A stretch of DNA of 64,000 nt. Source: Anaerolineaceae bacterium. Its GTDB lineage: Bacteria > Chloroflexota > Anaerolineae > Aggregatilineales > Phototrophicaceae. The DNA lies in the NCBI GenBank assembly GCA_016124855.1, contig WGMX01000024.1, positions 124,001-188,000 on the forward strand, given 5' to 3'. Shown piece by piece: positions 18,697-27,227 of the stretch. The position numbers and the translations under genes were made by a program. Each line of letters opens with the position of its first letter. Positions within the stretch are counted from its first letter, which is position 1. The notes beneath the pieces were generated by a model. The model worked only from the letters and a program-made list of their open reading frames with translations, was not told the DNA's origin and ran no database searches.

Positions 18697-20411
18697 CAAC
18701 TCAGTCACCCAATCCAAATCTGACCGAACAAGAGCCTTTTATCCCGCCCTTTTACATGCTGATTCTAGCTGCTGTCGGGCTGGTCATCGCTGTAATTGTT
18801 GCCCTGACACAAGCTACTTTCAGTGTGGTAGGCTGGGGCGGTTTAGGCTTAGCGATACTCTCGATAGTCGTTTGGGGCTTCATGGCTCCCGACCAAGTCC
18901 GTTCAATTCTCTCCGGACGTACGGCACGTTACGGCGGAACGACTGTTTTGGTCACCATCCTGTTTTTGGCGGCGCTCATTGCCATCTACAGTGTCGTGAA
19001 AGGTCGGGCTATCCGTGCTGACCTCACCCAGCGCGATACTTTCTCGCTGAATGACCAGACGCACAAAGCAATTGCCGGCCTCGCGGTTGAGCCGAAAGTT
19101 CCCAACATCAAGATTTTCGCTTTCTACACCGCCGCTCAAGCCAGCCGTAAAGATCAGGACACGGTTCTTTTCGACGACTACGTGAAGACCAGCAACAACA
19201 AAATCAGCTATGAATTTGTTGACCCTGACCGCTCACCCGGTGTGGCTCAGCAGTATAAAATCACCAGCAATGGACAGTTAGCGGTTGTACCGTTAGATGC
19301 CAATGGACAGCCTCAGGTGGACAAGGCACAGGCTGTCAGCCTGAGTACGCAGGAAAACCTGACCAACGCCATCATGCGTGTCGCGGCGTCCGGCAACTTT
19401 CACGCCTATTTCTTATCGGTCGAAGGTGGCCTTAAGCTGACCGACAGCGGCAACACCGGTCTTTCGCAGTTGAACAACCAATTGACCAACGTCTTTAACT
19501 GGAAGACGCAGGAAGTGAACCTGATTGACTTGACCGCACCCAACAGCAAAGTCAAATTGAATGATCCGACTGTTGATGGTGAAGTGTTGGTTATCCCCGG
19601 TGGTGCTTCAGTGCTGCCCGATGCACAGGTTAAGTTCATCACCGATTATCTGGATAAAGGCGGCGACTTGATCATTTTCGCTGCACCGATGAACGCTGAT
19701 GGCAAGCCCACGTTGGCGACTGGTGATACCCTGAACAACTATCTATTCACCAATTTTGGTGTGAAGTTCGCCAACAACATCATTCTGGATCAGGTGCAGG
19801 CGGCTACCAGCCAATCACCGTTCTATCCAGCGGCGATTGATTTCGACAGCACGTCCGATATCACCAAGAACTTTGCCGGTCAACAGGCTTTCTTGATCTT
19901 CGAACAAACGGACAGCCTTGATGTCGCGCCGACCGCACCGGCGGATGTCACCGTGACCCAGTTGGTGAAATCGGGTAAGGACGCTTACGCCAAGACAGAC
20001 CCCAAGATTTTGTCGACAACCGACACCAGCCAGTACAATCCGACGGATGCCGATCCTAAAGGGCCGTTTGTGTTGATGGCTTCCGCCGAAAACACCAAGA
20101 CCGGTGCGCGCGTCATTCTGGTCGGCAGCCAATACTTCCCTGCAAACCAATATGCGTCGCTGCTCAGCGCCAACGTGTTGGACTTGGAAATTTCGGCGCG
20201 CGGTCTGTTCTGGACGACCAAGTTCGATGAATTCTTTAGCAAGATTCCCCAGCTTCAATCCTCACAGAAGCCACAAGATCAACCGATTGTGATGGACAGC
20301 CAGACGTCACGTACCATCAACTTCGTGATTCTCATCCTGCTGCCCTTCGGTGTCCTGATCATTGGCATTCTGGTTTGGTGGACAGGCCGGGAAAAACGGG
20401 TGGTTTCCTAA
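18693..20411 (+). CDS. GldG family protein (ABC-type uncharacterised auxiliary subunit)
   Basis: Two or three helices near the N-terminus (about residues 20-105) are followed by a large extracytoplasmic GldG-type domain. That domain contains DLTQRDTFSLNDQTHKAI near the start and a VLVIPGGASVLPDAQVKFITDY stretch in two parts near the middle. A single C-terminal helix (about 540-562) precedes a basic tail. I prefer ATG 18693, which forms an ATGA overlap with the permease stop and has GGTGGAG just upstream; GTG 18684 would add three residues. The role is presumed to be accessory to the ABC transporter. The substrate is unknown. Confidence 0.88.
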   Translation: MTTQSPNPNLTEQEPFIPPFYMLILAAVGLVIAVIVALTQATFSVVGWGGLGLAILSIVVWGFMAPDQVRSILSGRTARYGGTTVLVTILFLAALIAIYSVVKGRAIRADLTQRDTFSLNDQTHKAIAGLAVEPKVPNIKIFAFYTAAQASRKDQDTVLFDDYVKTSNNKISYEFVDPDRSPGVAQQYKITSNGQLAVVPLDANGQPQVDKAQAVSLSTQENLTNAIMRVAASGNFHAYFLSVEGGLKLTDSGNTGLSQLNNQLTNVFNWKTQEVNLIDLTAPNSKVKLNDPTVDGEVLVIPGGASVLPDAQVKFITDYLDKGGDLIIFAAPMNADGKPTLATGDTLNNYLFTNFGVKFANNIILDQVQAATSQSPFYPAAIDFDSTSDITKNFAGQQAFLIFEQTDSLDVAPTAPADVTVTQLVKSGKDAYAKTDPKILSTTDTSQYNPTDADPKGPFVLMASAENTKTGARVILVGSQYFPANQYASLLSANVLDLEISARGLFWTTKFDEFFSKIPQLQSSQKPQDQPIVMDSQTSRTINFVILILLPFGVLIIGILVWWTGREKRVVS

Positions 20412-20465
20412 CGAATTGATCTTGAGTCCATAGGACAACCTATAATCTCAGTTGGTATATGTAGG

Positions 20466-20490
20466 TAGGGAAAAGAACGCCTTTTCCCTA
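20466..20490. repeat. Perfect 10-bp hairpin between gldG-like and DUF4340 genes
   Basis: TAGGGAAAAG and CTTTTCCCTA pair perfectly around a five-base loop. No T-run follows on the plus strand, so it is not a classical terminator. A TATAAT at 20441-20446 just upstream could give the DUF4340 gene its own promoter, placing this hairpin in the mRNA leader as a stability or attenuation element. Confidence 0.5.
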
Positions 20491-20562
20491 TCGAAACCTC
20501 ACACTTGATAATCGTTTAACCTGTACCTGAACATCTCGGATGTTACGAGGAGAATTTGCATC

Positions 20563-21579
20563 ATGCGTTTGAATCGTGGAACGCTTATTTTTGGCCTAGC
20601 CTGTATCATCGTCGTCGCGGCGGTTCTTATTCTCAGTAACCAACCGGGCGGCTTGACGGTTCCCAGTGGCACACCAACCGCCACTACCCAGACAGCTGGC
20701 CCACTTTTCGCGGATATTAATACTGTAGATACCCAGAGCAAGATTGTCCGTTTTGAAATCGTCAACACCACCGACAACAGTAAAGTCGTCATGACCAAAG
20801 ATGCGGCCAGCGTGTGGACCGTCAGTGAAGCGACCAATACCCAGTCGCTTGCAACCGACCAGACCAAAGCCGTTGGGATGATGAGCAATCTGGCTTCACT
20901 CACGGCTGTTGAAACCTTTGAAACCGATAAATTGGCGGATTATGGTTTGGATAAACCCAAGTACACCATGACTCTGACCGACTCGGATGGCAAGACTTAC
21001 AGCGTCAAAGTCGGTAACAAAGCCACAACCACGCCCCGTTATTATGTGCTGGTGAATGACGATACCAAGATGGTTTATCTGGTTCAGAGTTCGACCGTCG
21101 ATATGTTGATTGCGAACATCGCCATTCCGGCTTATGTCGCTTCCCCGACGCCGACGGCAACCGCGACTGCTTCACCCAATCCTTACAGCGAAGTTGAACA
21201 AACCGCGACCGCAGTGGTTCAACAGCAGCAGTTGATTATCACCTTAACAGCAATGGCTGAAAAGACTGCTGAAGCTACCGGAGAAGCAACTAGCGAAGTG
21301 ACCGCTGAATCGACTGCTCAAATTGCGCCGGAATCCACAACTGAAGCAGCTACGCTAGCGCCAACGACAGCCCCCACATCAACAAGTGTGCCTGCCAGTG
21401 CAACCCCGCTGCCTCCAACAGCGACTAAAGTGCCTGCCAGTGCAACCCCGCTGCCTCCAACAGCGACTAAAGTGCCTGCCAGTGCAACCCCGCTGCCTCC
21501 AACAGCTACCAAAGTGCCTGCCAGTGCAACTCCGACTACCACACCCACCGTGACGGCTAGCCCGACGACCAGTTCATAA
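20563..21579 (+). CDS. DUF4340 domain protein with Thr/Pro repeat tail
   Basis: GAGGAG precedes the ATG. One N-terminal membrane helix (about residues 6-24) anchors the protein outside the membrane. Residues 45-190 match DUF4340: VWTVSEATNTQSLATDQ, LADYGLDKPKYTMTL and a TYSVKVGNKA strand. This family regularly follows GldG in the ABC cluster. The remaining 145 residues are a low-complexity Ala/Thr/Pro stalk ending in a 14-residue repeat (VPASATPLPPTATK), encoded by a 42-base tandem repeat. The stalk is much longer than the family core needs and could span or associate with the cell wall. Confidence 0.85.
   Translation: MRLNRGTLIFGLACIIVVAAVLILSNQPGGLTVPSGTPTATTQTAGPLFADINTVDTQSKIVRFEIVNTTDNSKVVMTKDAASVWTVSEATNTQSLATDQTKAVGMMSNLASLTAVETFETDKLADYGLDKPKYTMTLTDSDGKTYSVKVGNKATTTPRYYVLVNDDTKMVYLVQSSTVDMLIANIAIPAYVASPTPTATATASPNPYSEVEQTATAVVQQQQLIITLTAMAEKTAEATGEATSEVTAESTAQIAPESTTEAATLAPTTAPTSTSVPASATPLPPTATKVPASATPLPPTATKVPASATPLPPTATKVPASATPTTTPTVTASPTTSS
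21388..21534 (+). repeat. 42-bp tandem repeat, about 3.5 copies, in the DUF4340 gene
   Basis: Units begin at 21388, 21430, 21472 and 21514 (partial). The first three are almost identical at DNA level, including synonymous positions, which suggests recent slippage. The period is a multiple of three, so copy-number change keeps the frame. Confidence 0.92.
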
Positions 21580-21644
21580 AATCATGTGTCCTATTTGAGA
21601 GGGGGTTTCAAAACCTTCTCTCAATGGGGCGAAATCCATTCAAC

Positions 21645-21678
21645 ACAGTGCCGTAATCCTACGCCGGCACTGTTTTTT
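21645..21678 (+). terminator. Terminator after the ABC/GldG/DUF4340 operon
   Basis: A perfect nine-base stem (ACAGTGCCG with CGGCACTGT) with an 11-base loop is followed by six Ts. A second hairpin just upstream (21595-21624, TTGAGAG with CTCTCAA arms) lacks a T-run. Confidence 0.88.
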
Positions 21679-21779
21679 GTATGCGTTTGTCTGAATATGG
21701 TTGATCTTTGTTATTCTTGTGGTTACTCTCTGCTAAGATAGGTGTGGGGGAAGAAATTCATTTTGTAGGCATTGAGACT

Positions 21780-22994
21780 ATGACACGTTTAATTATGCGG
21801 CGCGGTCCGCAGCCCGGAAAAATCTTTGACCTTGATGGTGAAATTGTCACTGTTGGCAGTGGCATGAAGAACGGAATCGTCATTCAAGATAATGATGTCA
21901 GCCGTGAACACTGCCGCCTGATTCGGGTCATGGCGGACTATGAACTGCATGACTTGAATTCGGTGCGCGGCACATTTGTCAGTGGGCAGCGTCTCAAGGC
22001 TGGATGGCTGCTTAAACCGGGGAACGTCATCGAATTGGGAGATAACGTCACGCTGGAATATGAACGCGCTCCAGCAAAGGTTGAGCTGACCAAGATTAAC
22101 ACACAATCTGCTCCCAAGCATGTCAATAAGCCCTCGGCCAAATCTCACCCATATTTAGTTGCGACTGCCGGCATGAAGATCGGTGAAGTGTTCGCGCTCG
22201 AAAAAGAGACCGTTCGCATCGGGCGTGACCAGAACAACGAAATTATTATCGCGAATTCCGCCATAAGCCGGCTGCATCTCATCTTGCGCTGGAAAGACAA
22301 TGGTTATGAGGTTGAAGATCAGGGTTCGACCAATGGTACCGCCTTGAATGGTGCGGTCTTGCAGCCTAAAGAACCGCAGTCTATCCATTCCAACGATGTG
22401 ATCAATGTTGCCGCGACGATTGAACTGCGTTTCACATGGCAGCCGGATGATGTAAAGAACGAAACAGAAGCCGATAAACGGTCGATTCCCAGCACCAAAG
22501 AGTTTCTACAGCGGGAAACAGCCGATAACAAATCTGTCACGCAGCCCAACAGCAAACGCCAAACCAGCAAGCTCGGAACGGGGCTGCAATCCGGTGCTTT
22601 GCTTGACCATGTTTTTATTACCTATGCGCGTCCCGAATGGCAGTCCATTATCGTCCCGATGATGGCGCTTATGCAGGATGCCGGATTAAAAGTGTGGGTC
22701 GATCAATATTTGATACAAGGGGGCGATGATTGGATGATTGCCGTCGAGCAGGCGCTTTCGGAATGTAAGGTGCTGGTGGTGGTCGTCTCGCCGGAAGCGC
22801 TTGAATCACGCTACACCCGTTTGGCCTATCGCTACTTCTTCAACCGCGAAAAGCCCATTGTTCCGGTGCTTTATGCGCCTGTGGATGATATGCCGTTGGA
22901 GTTGAAAAAGCATTCGGTCATCACTTATAACAGCGCCGACCGGAAAAAGACCTTTGACGAGCTGATAACGGAAGTGAAACGCCTGAAAGGTTAG
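21780..22994 (+). CDS. FHA-FHA-TIR domain fusion protein
   Basis: The protein has 404 residues from ATG 21780. FHA domain 1 (about 10-95) has SREH (41-44) and DLNSVRG. FHA domain 2 (about 130-218) has the better conserved IGRD, SRLH and GSTNGTALNG. FHA domains bind phosphothreonine. After a polar linker comes a TIR domain (about 275-404: DHVFITYARPEW, GLKVWVDQ, VLVVVVSPEAL). TIR NADases need a Glu in the Trp-x3-Glu motif; here the aligned position is Ala349 in SRYTRLAYRYF, so catalysis is doubtful. FHA1 also lacks the usual Gly-Arg. It is probably a phosphorylation-dependent scaffold. A longer in-frame TTG start at 21708 is less likely. Confidence 0.85.
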   Translation: MTRLIMRRGPQPGKIFDLDGEIVTVGSGMKNGIVIQDNDVSREHCRLIRVMADYELHDLNSVRGTFVSGQRLKAGWLLKPGNVIELGDNVTLEYERAPAKVELTKINTQSAPKHVNKPSAKSHPYLVATAGMKIGEVFALEKETVRIGRDQNNEIIIANSAISRLHLILRWKDNGYEVEDQGSTNGTALNGAVLQPKEPQSIHSNDVINVAATIELRFTWQPDDVKNETEADKRSIPSTKEFLQRETADNKSVTQPNSKRQTSKLGTGLQSGALLDHVFITYARPEWQSIIVPMMALMQDAGLKVWVDQYLIQGGDDWMIAVEQALSECKVLVVVVSPEALESRYTRLAYRYFFNREKPIVPVLYAPVDDMPLELKKHSVITYNSADRKKTFDELITEVKRLKG

Positions 22995-23139
22995 TATGGC
23001 AGCGAATGGTCGCTGCTGTTCGCGTGGCTGATGAACGTCCGCCAGACAATGATTATTACAATGTGTTACAAGAACTAATTTAGGTAAGCTGCTGATGTTA
23101 TACCTATGGATGGTATAGCATGAATTGTCGAGGATGGTT

Positions 23140-24726
23140 ATGTTGACCGAGCGCCAGCGTTTGGATGCTCTCTACAAAATGAGCCGCACCTTACGCGAAC
23201 AAGAGGCAAACGTCCAGAATATTCTCCAAAGTGCTCTCGTATCATCGGCTGAAGTCCTTGGCGCGAGGCATGGCTGCATGATTACGTTTCACAAAGATGA
23301 TCGTGTCAATAATAAACTGATCTTAGGGCCTCAGGGCAATCTCGAAGGTCGCTACGCGCTGTGGCAGGAACTCATCTCGCGGGGTTTAATTGGCCGCGTG
23401 CATCACGGACGGCGCATCATTGTCATCCACGACATTGGCACGGATCAACGCTGGCCGCAGCTCACAACAACTCCGGATGATCTGCGTACCGGATCAGCCA
23501 TCGGGCTGCCTCTGGAAAAAAACGGCAACATGTACGGCGTGCTGGCGCTCATTCATCCCGAAGTCGATTATTTTGAATCCGGCATCGTCGATTGGCTGAC
23601 GGCTGTGGTTGATATGGTCAGCGCCTCGGTGGGTAATGCCGTTGAAATGAACGCTATCCCTAAAGATGAAACGCGTTACAAGTGGTTGTTTGAAGAAGCG
23701 GTCGTCCCCATGATCATCACCAATTTGGACGGCTATATCATTGATGTGAACCGCCGTGCTTGCGAATTTTTGCGTTACAGCCGCGCCGATTTGATTCAGC
23801 AGGGCATCACCGCTATTCACCGGTTGGGTACTGGCCCGATTGGCAGCAATCGTTTTGGTTCGCTCCAAGAAGGCAAAGAAGTTGTCTTTCAGACGACGGC
23901 TTTTCCCAAACAAGGTGAGGATATACCGGTGATGGTACGCGCCCGCCGTTTATTTTTAGATCAAGATGACGTAATTGTGTGGGTCGAAGAAGACATCTCG
24001 GCTCGTATGGAGTTGGAGCAGTTACGTCAAGATTTAACCTCAATGGTGTATCATGATTTGCGCGGCCCGCTGCATACCATCTACAGCAGCATTGTGACCC
24101 TCAATAAACTGCTGGCGCGGGAAAATTCATCAGTCGTCAAAGACTTGATGGATGTAGGCATTCGCAGCACCAAGCAGCTTACCCGCTTAATCGAAAGTTT
24201 GCTGGATATTCAACGGCTGGAAGAAGGCAAAGCGGTTTTAGATGCCAAACCGATTTCAATTCATGCCCTGCTAGCCGAGGCCGCCCAACTCGTACAGCCG
24301 CTCATCCACGAATCAAACCAAGGACTGAAGCTGGATTTTCCCGATGAACTGCCGCTGCTGACCTGTGATGCCGATATGGTGCTGCGCGTCATTACCAACC
24401 TGATGGAAAACGCCGTCAAATACACACCGATGGGCGGGCAGATCACGCTTTCGGCGCGTGTCGTGACCAATGCAGTGCGCATCAGTGTGAACGACTCCGG
24501 GCCGGGGATTGCCCCCAATATGCAGGGGAAAATATTCGAAAAGTTCAGCCGTGTGAAGTATAAAGATGCGCCCAAAGGGGTCGGGCTTGGGTTGGCCTTC
24601 TGCCGCTTAGCAGTTGAGGCACATGGTGGTCATATCTGGGTGGAAAGTGAACCGGAACACGGCTCATCCTTCATTTTTACCTTGCCGACCATCAAGGAAG
24701 CAGCACCGGTAGTCATTGCGAATTAA
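23140..24726 (+). CDS. Soluble GAF-PAS sensor histidine kinase
   Basis: No membrane helix is present, so it is a cytoplasmic sensor. The order is a GAF domain (about 15-170, with GSAIGLPLEKNGNMYGVLAL), a PAS domain (about 180-285, FEEAVVPMIITNLDGYIID), HisKA with the phospho-His in VYHDLRGPLHT, then an ATPase domain with NLMENAVKYTP, DSGPGIAPN and GVGLGLAFCR. All ATP-binding boxes are intact. ATG 23140 has GAGG six bases upstream; in-frame ATG 23134 and TTG 23125 are possible. It follows the FHA-TIR gene by about 145 bases on the same strand and could share its signalling context, although no receiver gene is adjacent. Confidence 0.9.
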   Translation: MLTERQRLDALYKMSRTLREQEANVQNILQSALVSSAEVLGARHGCMITFHKDDRVNNKLILGPQGNLEGRYALWQELISRGLIGRVHHGRRIIVIHDIGTDQRWPQLTTTPDDLRTGSAIGLPLEKNGNMYGVLALIHPEVDYFESGIVDWLTAVVDMVSASVGNAVEMNAIPKDETRYKWLFEEAVVPMIITNLDGYIIDVNRRACEFLRYSRADLIQQGITAIHRLGTGPIGSNRFGSLQEGKEVVFQTTAFPKQGEDIPVMVRARRLFLDQDDVIVWVEEDISARMELEQLRQDLTSMVYHDLRGPLHTIYSSIVTLNKLLARENSSVVKDLMDVGIRSTKQLTRLIESLLDIQRLEEGKAVLDAKPISIHALLAEAAQLVQPLIHESNQGLKLDFPDELPLLTCDADMVLRVITNLMENAVKYTPMGGQITLSARVVTNAVRISVNDSGPGIAPNMQGKIFEKFSRVKYKDAPKGVGLGLAFCRLAVEAHGGHIWVESEPEHGSSFIFTLPTIKEAAPVVIAN

Positions 24727-24773
24727 GCTGGCCAAAGCGGTGGACGTAGATAGGGTTTACGAACGTCCGTCAA

Positions 24774-25142
24774 TCACCGCTCGGACAGCATATGCCATTC
24801 GGCTTCTTCCGCGCCCCATGCCTCACCGCCGCCTGCGCCAATTAGGAGGACACAATCTACTGGCATTTGATTGCCGCGCCGAATTTTTATGCCTGTGTAA
24901 GTGGTAAAGACATCTTTTTCGGCTTTGATTGCAGGGCCGTTCATGTAGATTTCGACCCGCTCTACCGATTCATGCTCACCCACAATATAACTCCAGACCT
25001 CGGCGGCAGCGGCAGGGCGTAGGTATTTATTGCCTTGTGTACCAGAGAAAAAGCGCGATAAGGCAGCGACAAATGACGCCGCCTCGTTCAGATCGGTGAA
25101 TTCCAGTAAATAATATTCAGCTTCCGGTGTTGGTTTTGCCAC
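24774..25142 (-). CDS. Hypothetical protein (122 aa)
   Basis: GTG start. The gene lies 15 bases downstream of the MaoC-like gene and is probably co-transcribed with it. The sequence alternates short strands and helices (YYLLEFTDLNEAASFVAALS, then VERVEIYMNG and CVLLIGAGG). It has neither a signal peptide nor cysteine pairs. The predicted alpha+beta layout resembles small ferredoxin-like folds, but this is only an impression. I do not recognise a family. Confidence 0.65.
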   Translation of the reverse strand: MAKPTPEAEYYLLEFTDLNEAASFVAALSRFFSGTQGNKYLRPAAAAEVWSYIVGEHESVERVEIYMNGPAIKAEKDVFTTYTGIKIRRGNQMPVDCVLLIGAGGGEAWGAEEAEWHMLSER

Positions 25143-25157
25143 AGCAGTAGCTCTCGT

Positions 25158-25628
25158 TTAACTAGTTGGCTTCGATGCCAGCAGCAGTTCCATCGTTCCT
25201 GATTGTACGGTTTTGCCTTCTTGGTTGAGGATTTTGACTTCGGCAATCACATTGCCCCCACCCAACCGTTTCATCTCTTTCTTCTCTTTGACGGTTAAAC
25301 GCACATGAACCGTATCGCCGATGAATACGGGCAGGCTGAACTTCATTTCTAAACCTCTAAAGGCCAACACGGTGCGTTCCATAAAGCCCAATTGGTACAA
25401 CTGCCCGACCGCGTAACTCAGCGTCAGCATCCCGTGTGCCACCCGCTGACCCATTGGATGGTTTTTCATATACTCAGCGTTAGTATGCATCGGGTTATAG
25501 TCACCGGTTAACGCGGCGAACTGCACAATATCTGTTTCGGTGATGGTTCGCCCGCGCGTGACCATTGTCTGATCTATCTCAATTTCTTCGAAGTAATAAC
25601 CCAATGGGCCATTTTCTGTATACTGCAT
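25158..25628 (-). CDS. MaoC-like (R)-specific enoyl hydratase / dehydratase family protein
   Basis: This hot-dog-fold enzyme of about 156 residues carries the hydratase signature: GDYNPMHTNAEYMKNHP followed by VAHGMLTLS, with the catalytic Asp and His in GDYNPMH. Members hydrate trans-2-enoyl-CoA to (R)-3-hydroxyacyl-CoA or act in related acyl-CoA steps. GGAG lies nine bases before ATG 25628, so I prefer it to the longer frame start at 25643. The partner gene downstream is of unknown function. No fatty-acid or polyhydroxyalkanoate genes are nearby, so the substrate is open. Confidence 0.88.
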   Translation of the reverse strand: MQYTENGPLGYYFEEIEIDQTMVTRGRTITETDIVQFAALTGDYNPMHTNAEYMKNHPMGQRVAHGMLTLSYAVGQLYQLGFMERTVLAFRGLEMKFSLPVFIGDTVHVRLTVKEKKEMKRLGGGNVIAEVKILNQEGKTVQSGTMELLLASKPTS

Positions 25629-25777
25629 GACCAAACTCTCCAAACGTGTTAATTAGGTAAAACTTAAATCTCTAGGGATGATGTGTTCCGCTCCCTTTTA
25701 ATAACACTCTGCATTGGACTCTATGTTCTCTGCGTCTCTGTGGTGCAATTGATTGAATTATTTTGACCGCGATATTA

Positions 25778-26359
25778 TCAATGCAGCGTGTCGCCTCTCG
25801 TCGGATCAGCAATCACCCGCCCGATTTGCAGCGACCGAACCATCTCGTTCCATACCGGACGGAACTGCGCGGCTTGATCGACCCAGTAATCGAATGAGAT
25901 GATGGCATGAATATCAAACCCGCGTGCCAGCGTCACCCGTGTAAAGGCTTCGCGTGGCTTTTCCACCGGATCAACGAAACGCTGTTCCGCCCAAACCACC
26001 TCAATATCGGTGCGCGGCATCCGTGTAATCGCGCTCGTCCCGACCGTTTCGCGGTCGGCAACCCCTTGCAGAGATCGTTGTAGTAAAGCGTCGGCGGGCA
26101 GCCCTGACCAGTCAATGCCCGGTTGGGTTCGAAAGAACGTGACCGATAACCGCGCATCATCATCCGGCGGAGCCGCATTATGCATCTCGAAGGTTGGCTC
26201 CATCTTCGCCACAAACCATTTTTCAGCAATGTTGAAGCTCACCGCGCCCCGATCCAGTACCACAATTTTAAACCCCGCCGGAGCCTTCCAGCTATGGTTT
26301 TCCTTCAATTGCATCCGTTTGGGCTGCGGGATAGGCCGCTGTTTGTTGTGTTTAGTCAT
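25778..26359 (-). CDS. Hypothetical protein (193 aa)
   Basis: GGGAG precedes the ATG. The first 20 residues are basic and polar (NKQRPIPQPKRMQLKE), with neither membrane helix nor lipobox, so the protein is probably cytoplasmic. The middle contains APAGFKIVVLDRGAVSFNIA and later FDIHAIISFDYWVDQAAQFRP in two runs of beta strands. The layout reminds me of small immunity-like or PsbP-like proteins, but I cannot support either. The gene stands alone between a non-coding stretch and the divergent DeoR-NosL regulator. Confidence 0.65.
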   Translation of the reverse strand: MTKHNKQRPIPQPKRMQLKENHSWKAPAGFKIVVLDRGAVSFNIAEKWFVAKMEPTFEMHNAAPPDDDARLSVTFFRTQPGIDWSGLPADALLQRSLQGVADRETVGTSAITRMPRTDIEVVWAEQRFVDPVEKPREAFTRVTLARGFDIHAIISFDYWVDQAAQFRPVWNEMVRSLQIGRVIADPTRGDTLH

Positions 26360-26513
26360 CGAGTCTGCTCCCTAAAAAGCCTGAGCTTCTCACTTTATTG
26401 TAGCGCATTTTGCCGGTGACCACTGTGATTGGCACTTGCCGCCGCTTGAATGAGCGATTGATGAACTGATTATGTGATAGTGACTTAGGTCACAGTTGCG
26501 TCTGGTAAGATGT

Positions 26514-26531
26514 GGTATAAACTGATATACC
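26514..26531. promoter_or_regulatory. Candidate operator overlapping the -10 region of the DeoR-NosL gene
   Basis: Perfect inverted repeat GGTATA-N6-TATACC. A -10-like TATAAA at 26516-26521 lies inside it, so a protein bound here would block transcription. A TGAC-N4-GTCA motif (26481-26492) lies just upstream. Autoregulation by the adjacent DeoR-type protein is the simplest reading. Confidence 0.5.
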
Positions 26532-26570
26532 TAACACATGTTAACACATTTAGGCATCGGGAACTGCACC

Positions 26571-27152
26571 ATGAGTGAATTACCAAGCACAAGGCAAGAC
26601 CTTATTCTCAGTTGGCTGGCTGAAAGCGCTTCGCTTTCGATTGATGAACTGGTCAGCCGTTTGGGAGTCTCGATCATGACCGTTCACCGCGATCTCGATC
26701 AACTGGTGAAGGCCGGACAAGTCGAAAAGGTACATGGTGGAGTCATTCGTGCCGAGTCGCGCCCCCGTAATAACCGCGCCATGCAGCGCTGTTACTTATG
26801 CGATTCACCTATTTCCGAACGCACACAGGTCATTATCCAACCGGCGCAGGGTGATCCAATTTATGCCTGCTGCCCGCACTGTGGTTTGCTGCTGCTGGCG
26901 GACAGCATTCAACCGATTTCGATACTGGCCAAAGAGTTTATCTACGGGCGAATGGTGAATGCCCGAACCGCCGCTTATCTGGTCAATTCTGATATTACCC
27001 TGTGCTGTCAGCCCAGTTATTTATGCTTTGCCAGTACGCAGGACGCGATCAAGTTTCAAAAAGGTTTTAGCGGGCAGATCATGACTTTCGACGAAGCGCG
27101 ATTAGCCTTGACCGCTGAACATCAATGTATGGGTGATGTTGATCACCACTAA
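26571..27152 (+). CDS. DeoR-type HTH regulator fused to a NosL-like metal-binding domain
   Basis: Residues 5-60 are a DeoR helix-turn-helix: RQDLILSWLAESASLSIDEL, then SIMTVHRDLDQLVKAG and VEKVHGGV. Instead of the usual sugar-binding domain, the rest (about 75-190) begins with CYLCDSPI and CCPHCG. It then shows the pattern I know from NosL copper chaperones: ARTAAYLVNSDITLC, FASTQDAIKFQKGFSGQI. Cysteine pairs plus a NosL-like fold suggest direct sensing of copper or another metal, or of redox state. ATG 26571 has GGGA nearby; ATG 26538 would add 11 residues. The gene downstream encodes a secreted His-led protein that may be its target. Confidence 0.75.
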   Translation: MSELPSTRQDLILSWLAESASLSIDELVSRLGVSIMTVHRDLDQLVKAGQVEKVHGGVIRAESRPRNNRAMQRCYLCDSPISERTQVIIQPAQGDPIYACCPHCGLLLLADSIQPISILAKEFIYGRMVNARTAAYLVNSDITLCCQPSYLCFASTQDAIKFQKGFSGQIMTFDEARLALTAEHQCMGDVDHH

Positions 27153-27227
27153 CCCCTTTATGGAATGAACAGGTGCTTATGCCTGAGTCATTTGCTTTAC
27201 GCTGTTGATCATATTAAGGAGCAAGAA

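Noticed and set aside
16967..21579. ABC/GldG operon as gliding-motility machinery
   Set aside because: This cluster is widespread without gliding, and no other gliding genes are present.
21780..22994. FHA-TIR protein as an active NADase defence effector
   Set aside because: The Glu required by TIR NADases is Ala, and no sensor or CBASS/Thoeris genes are adjacent.
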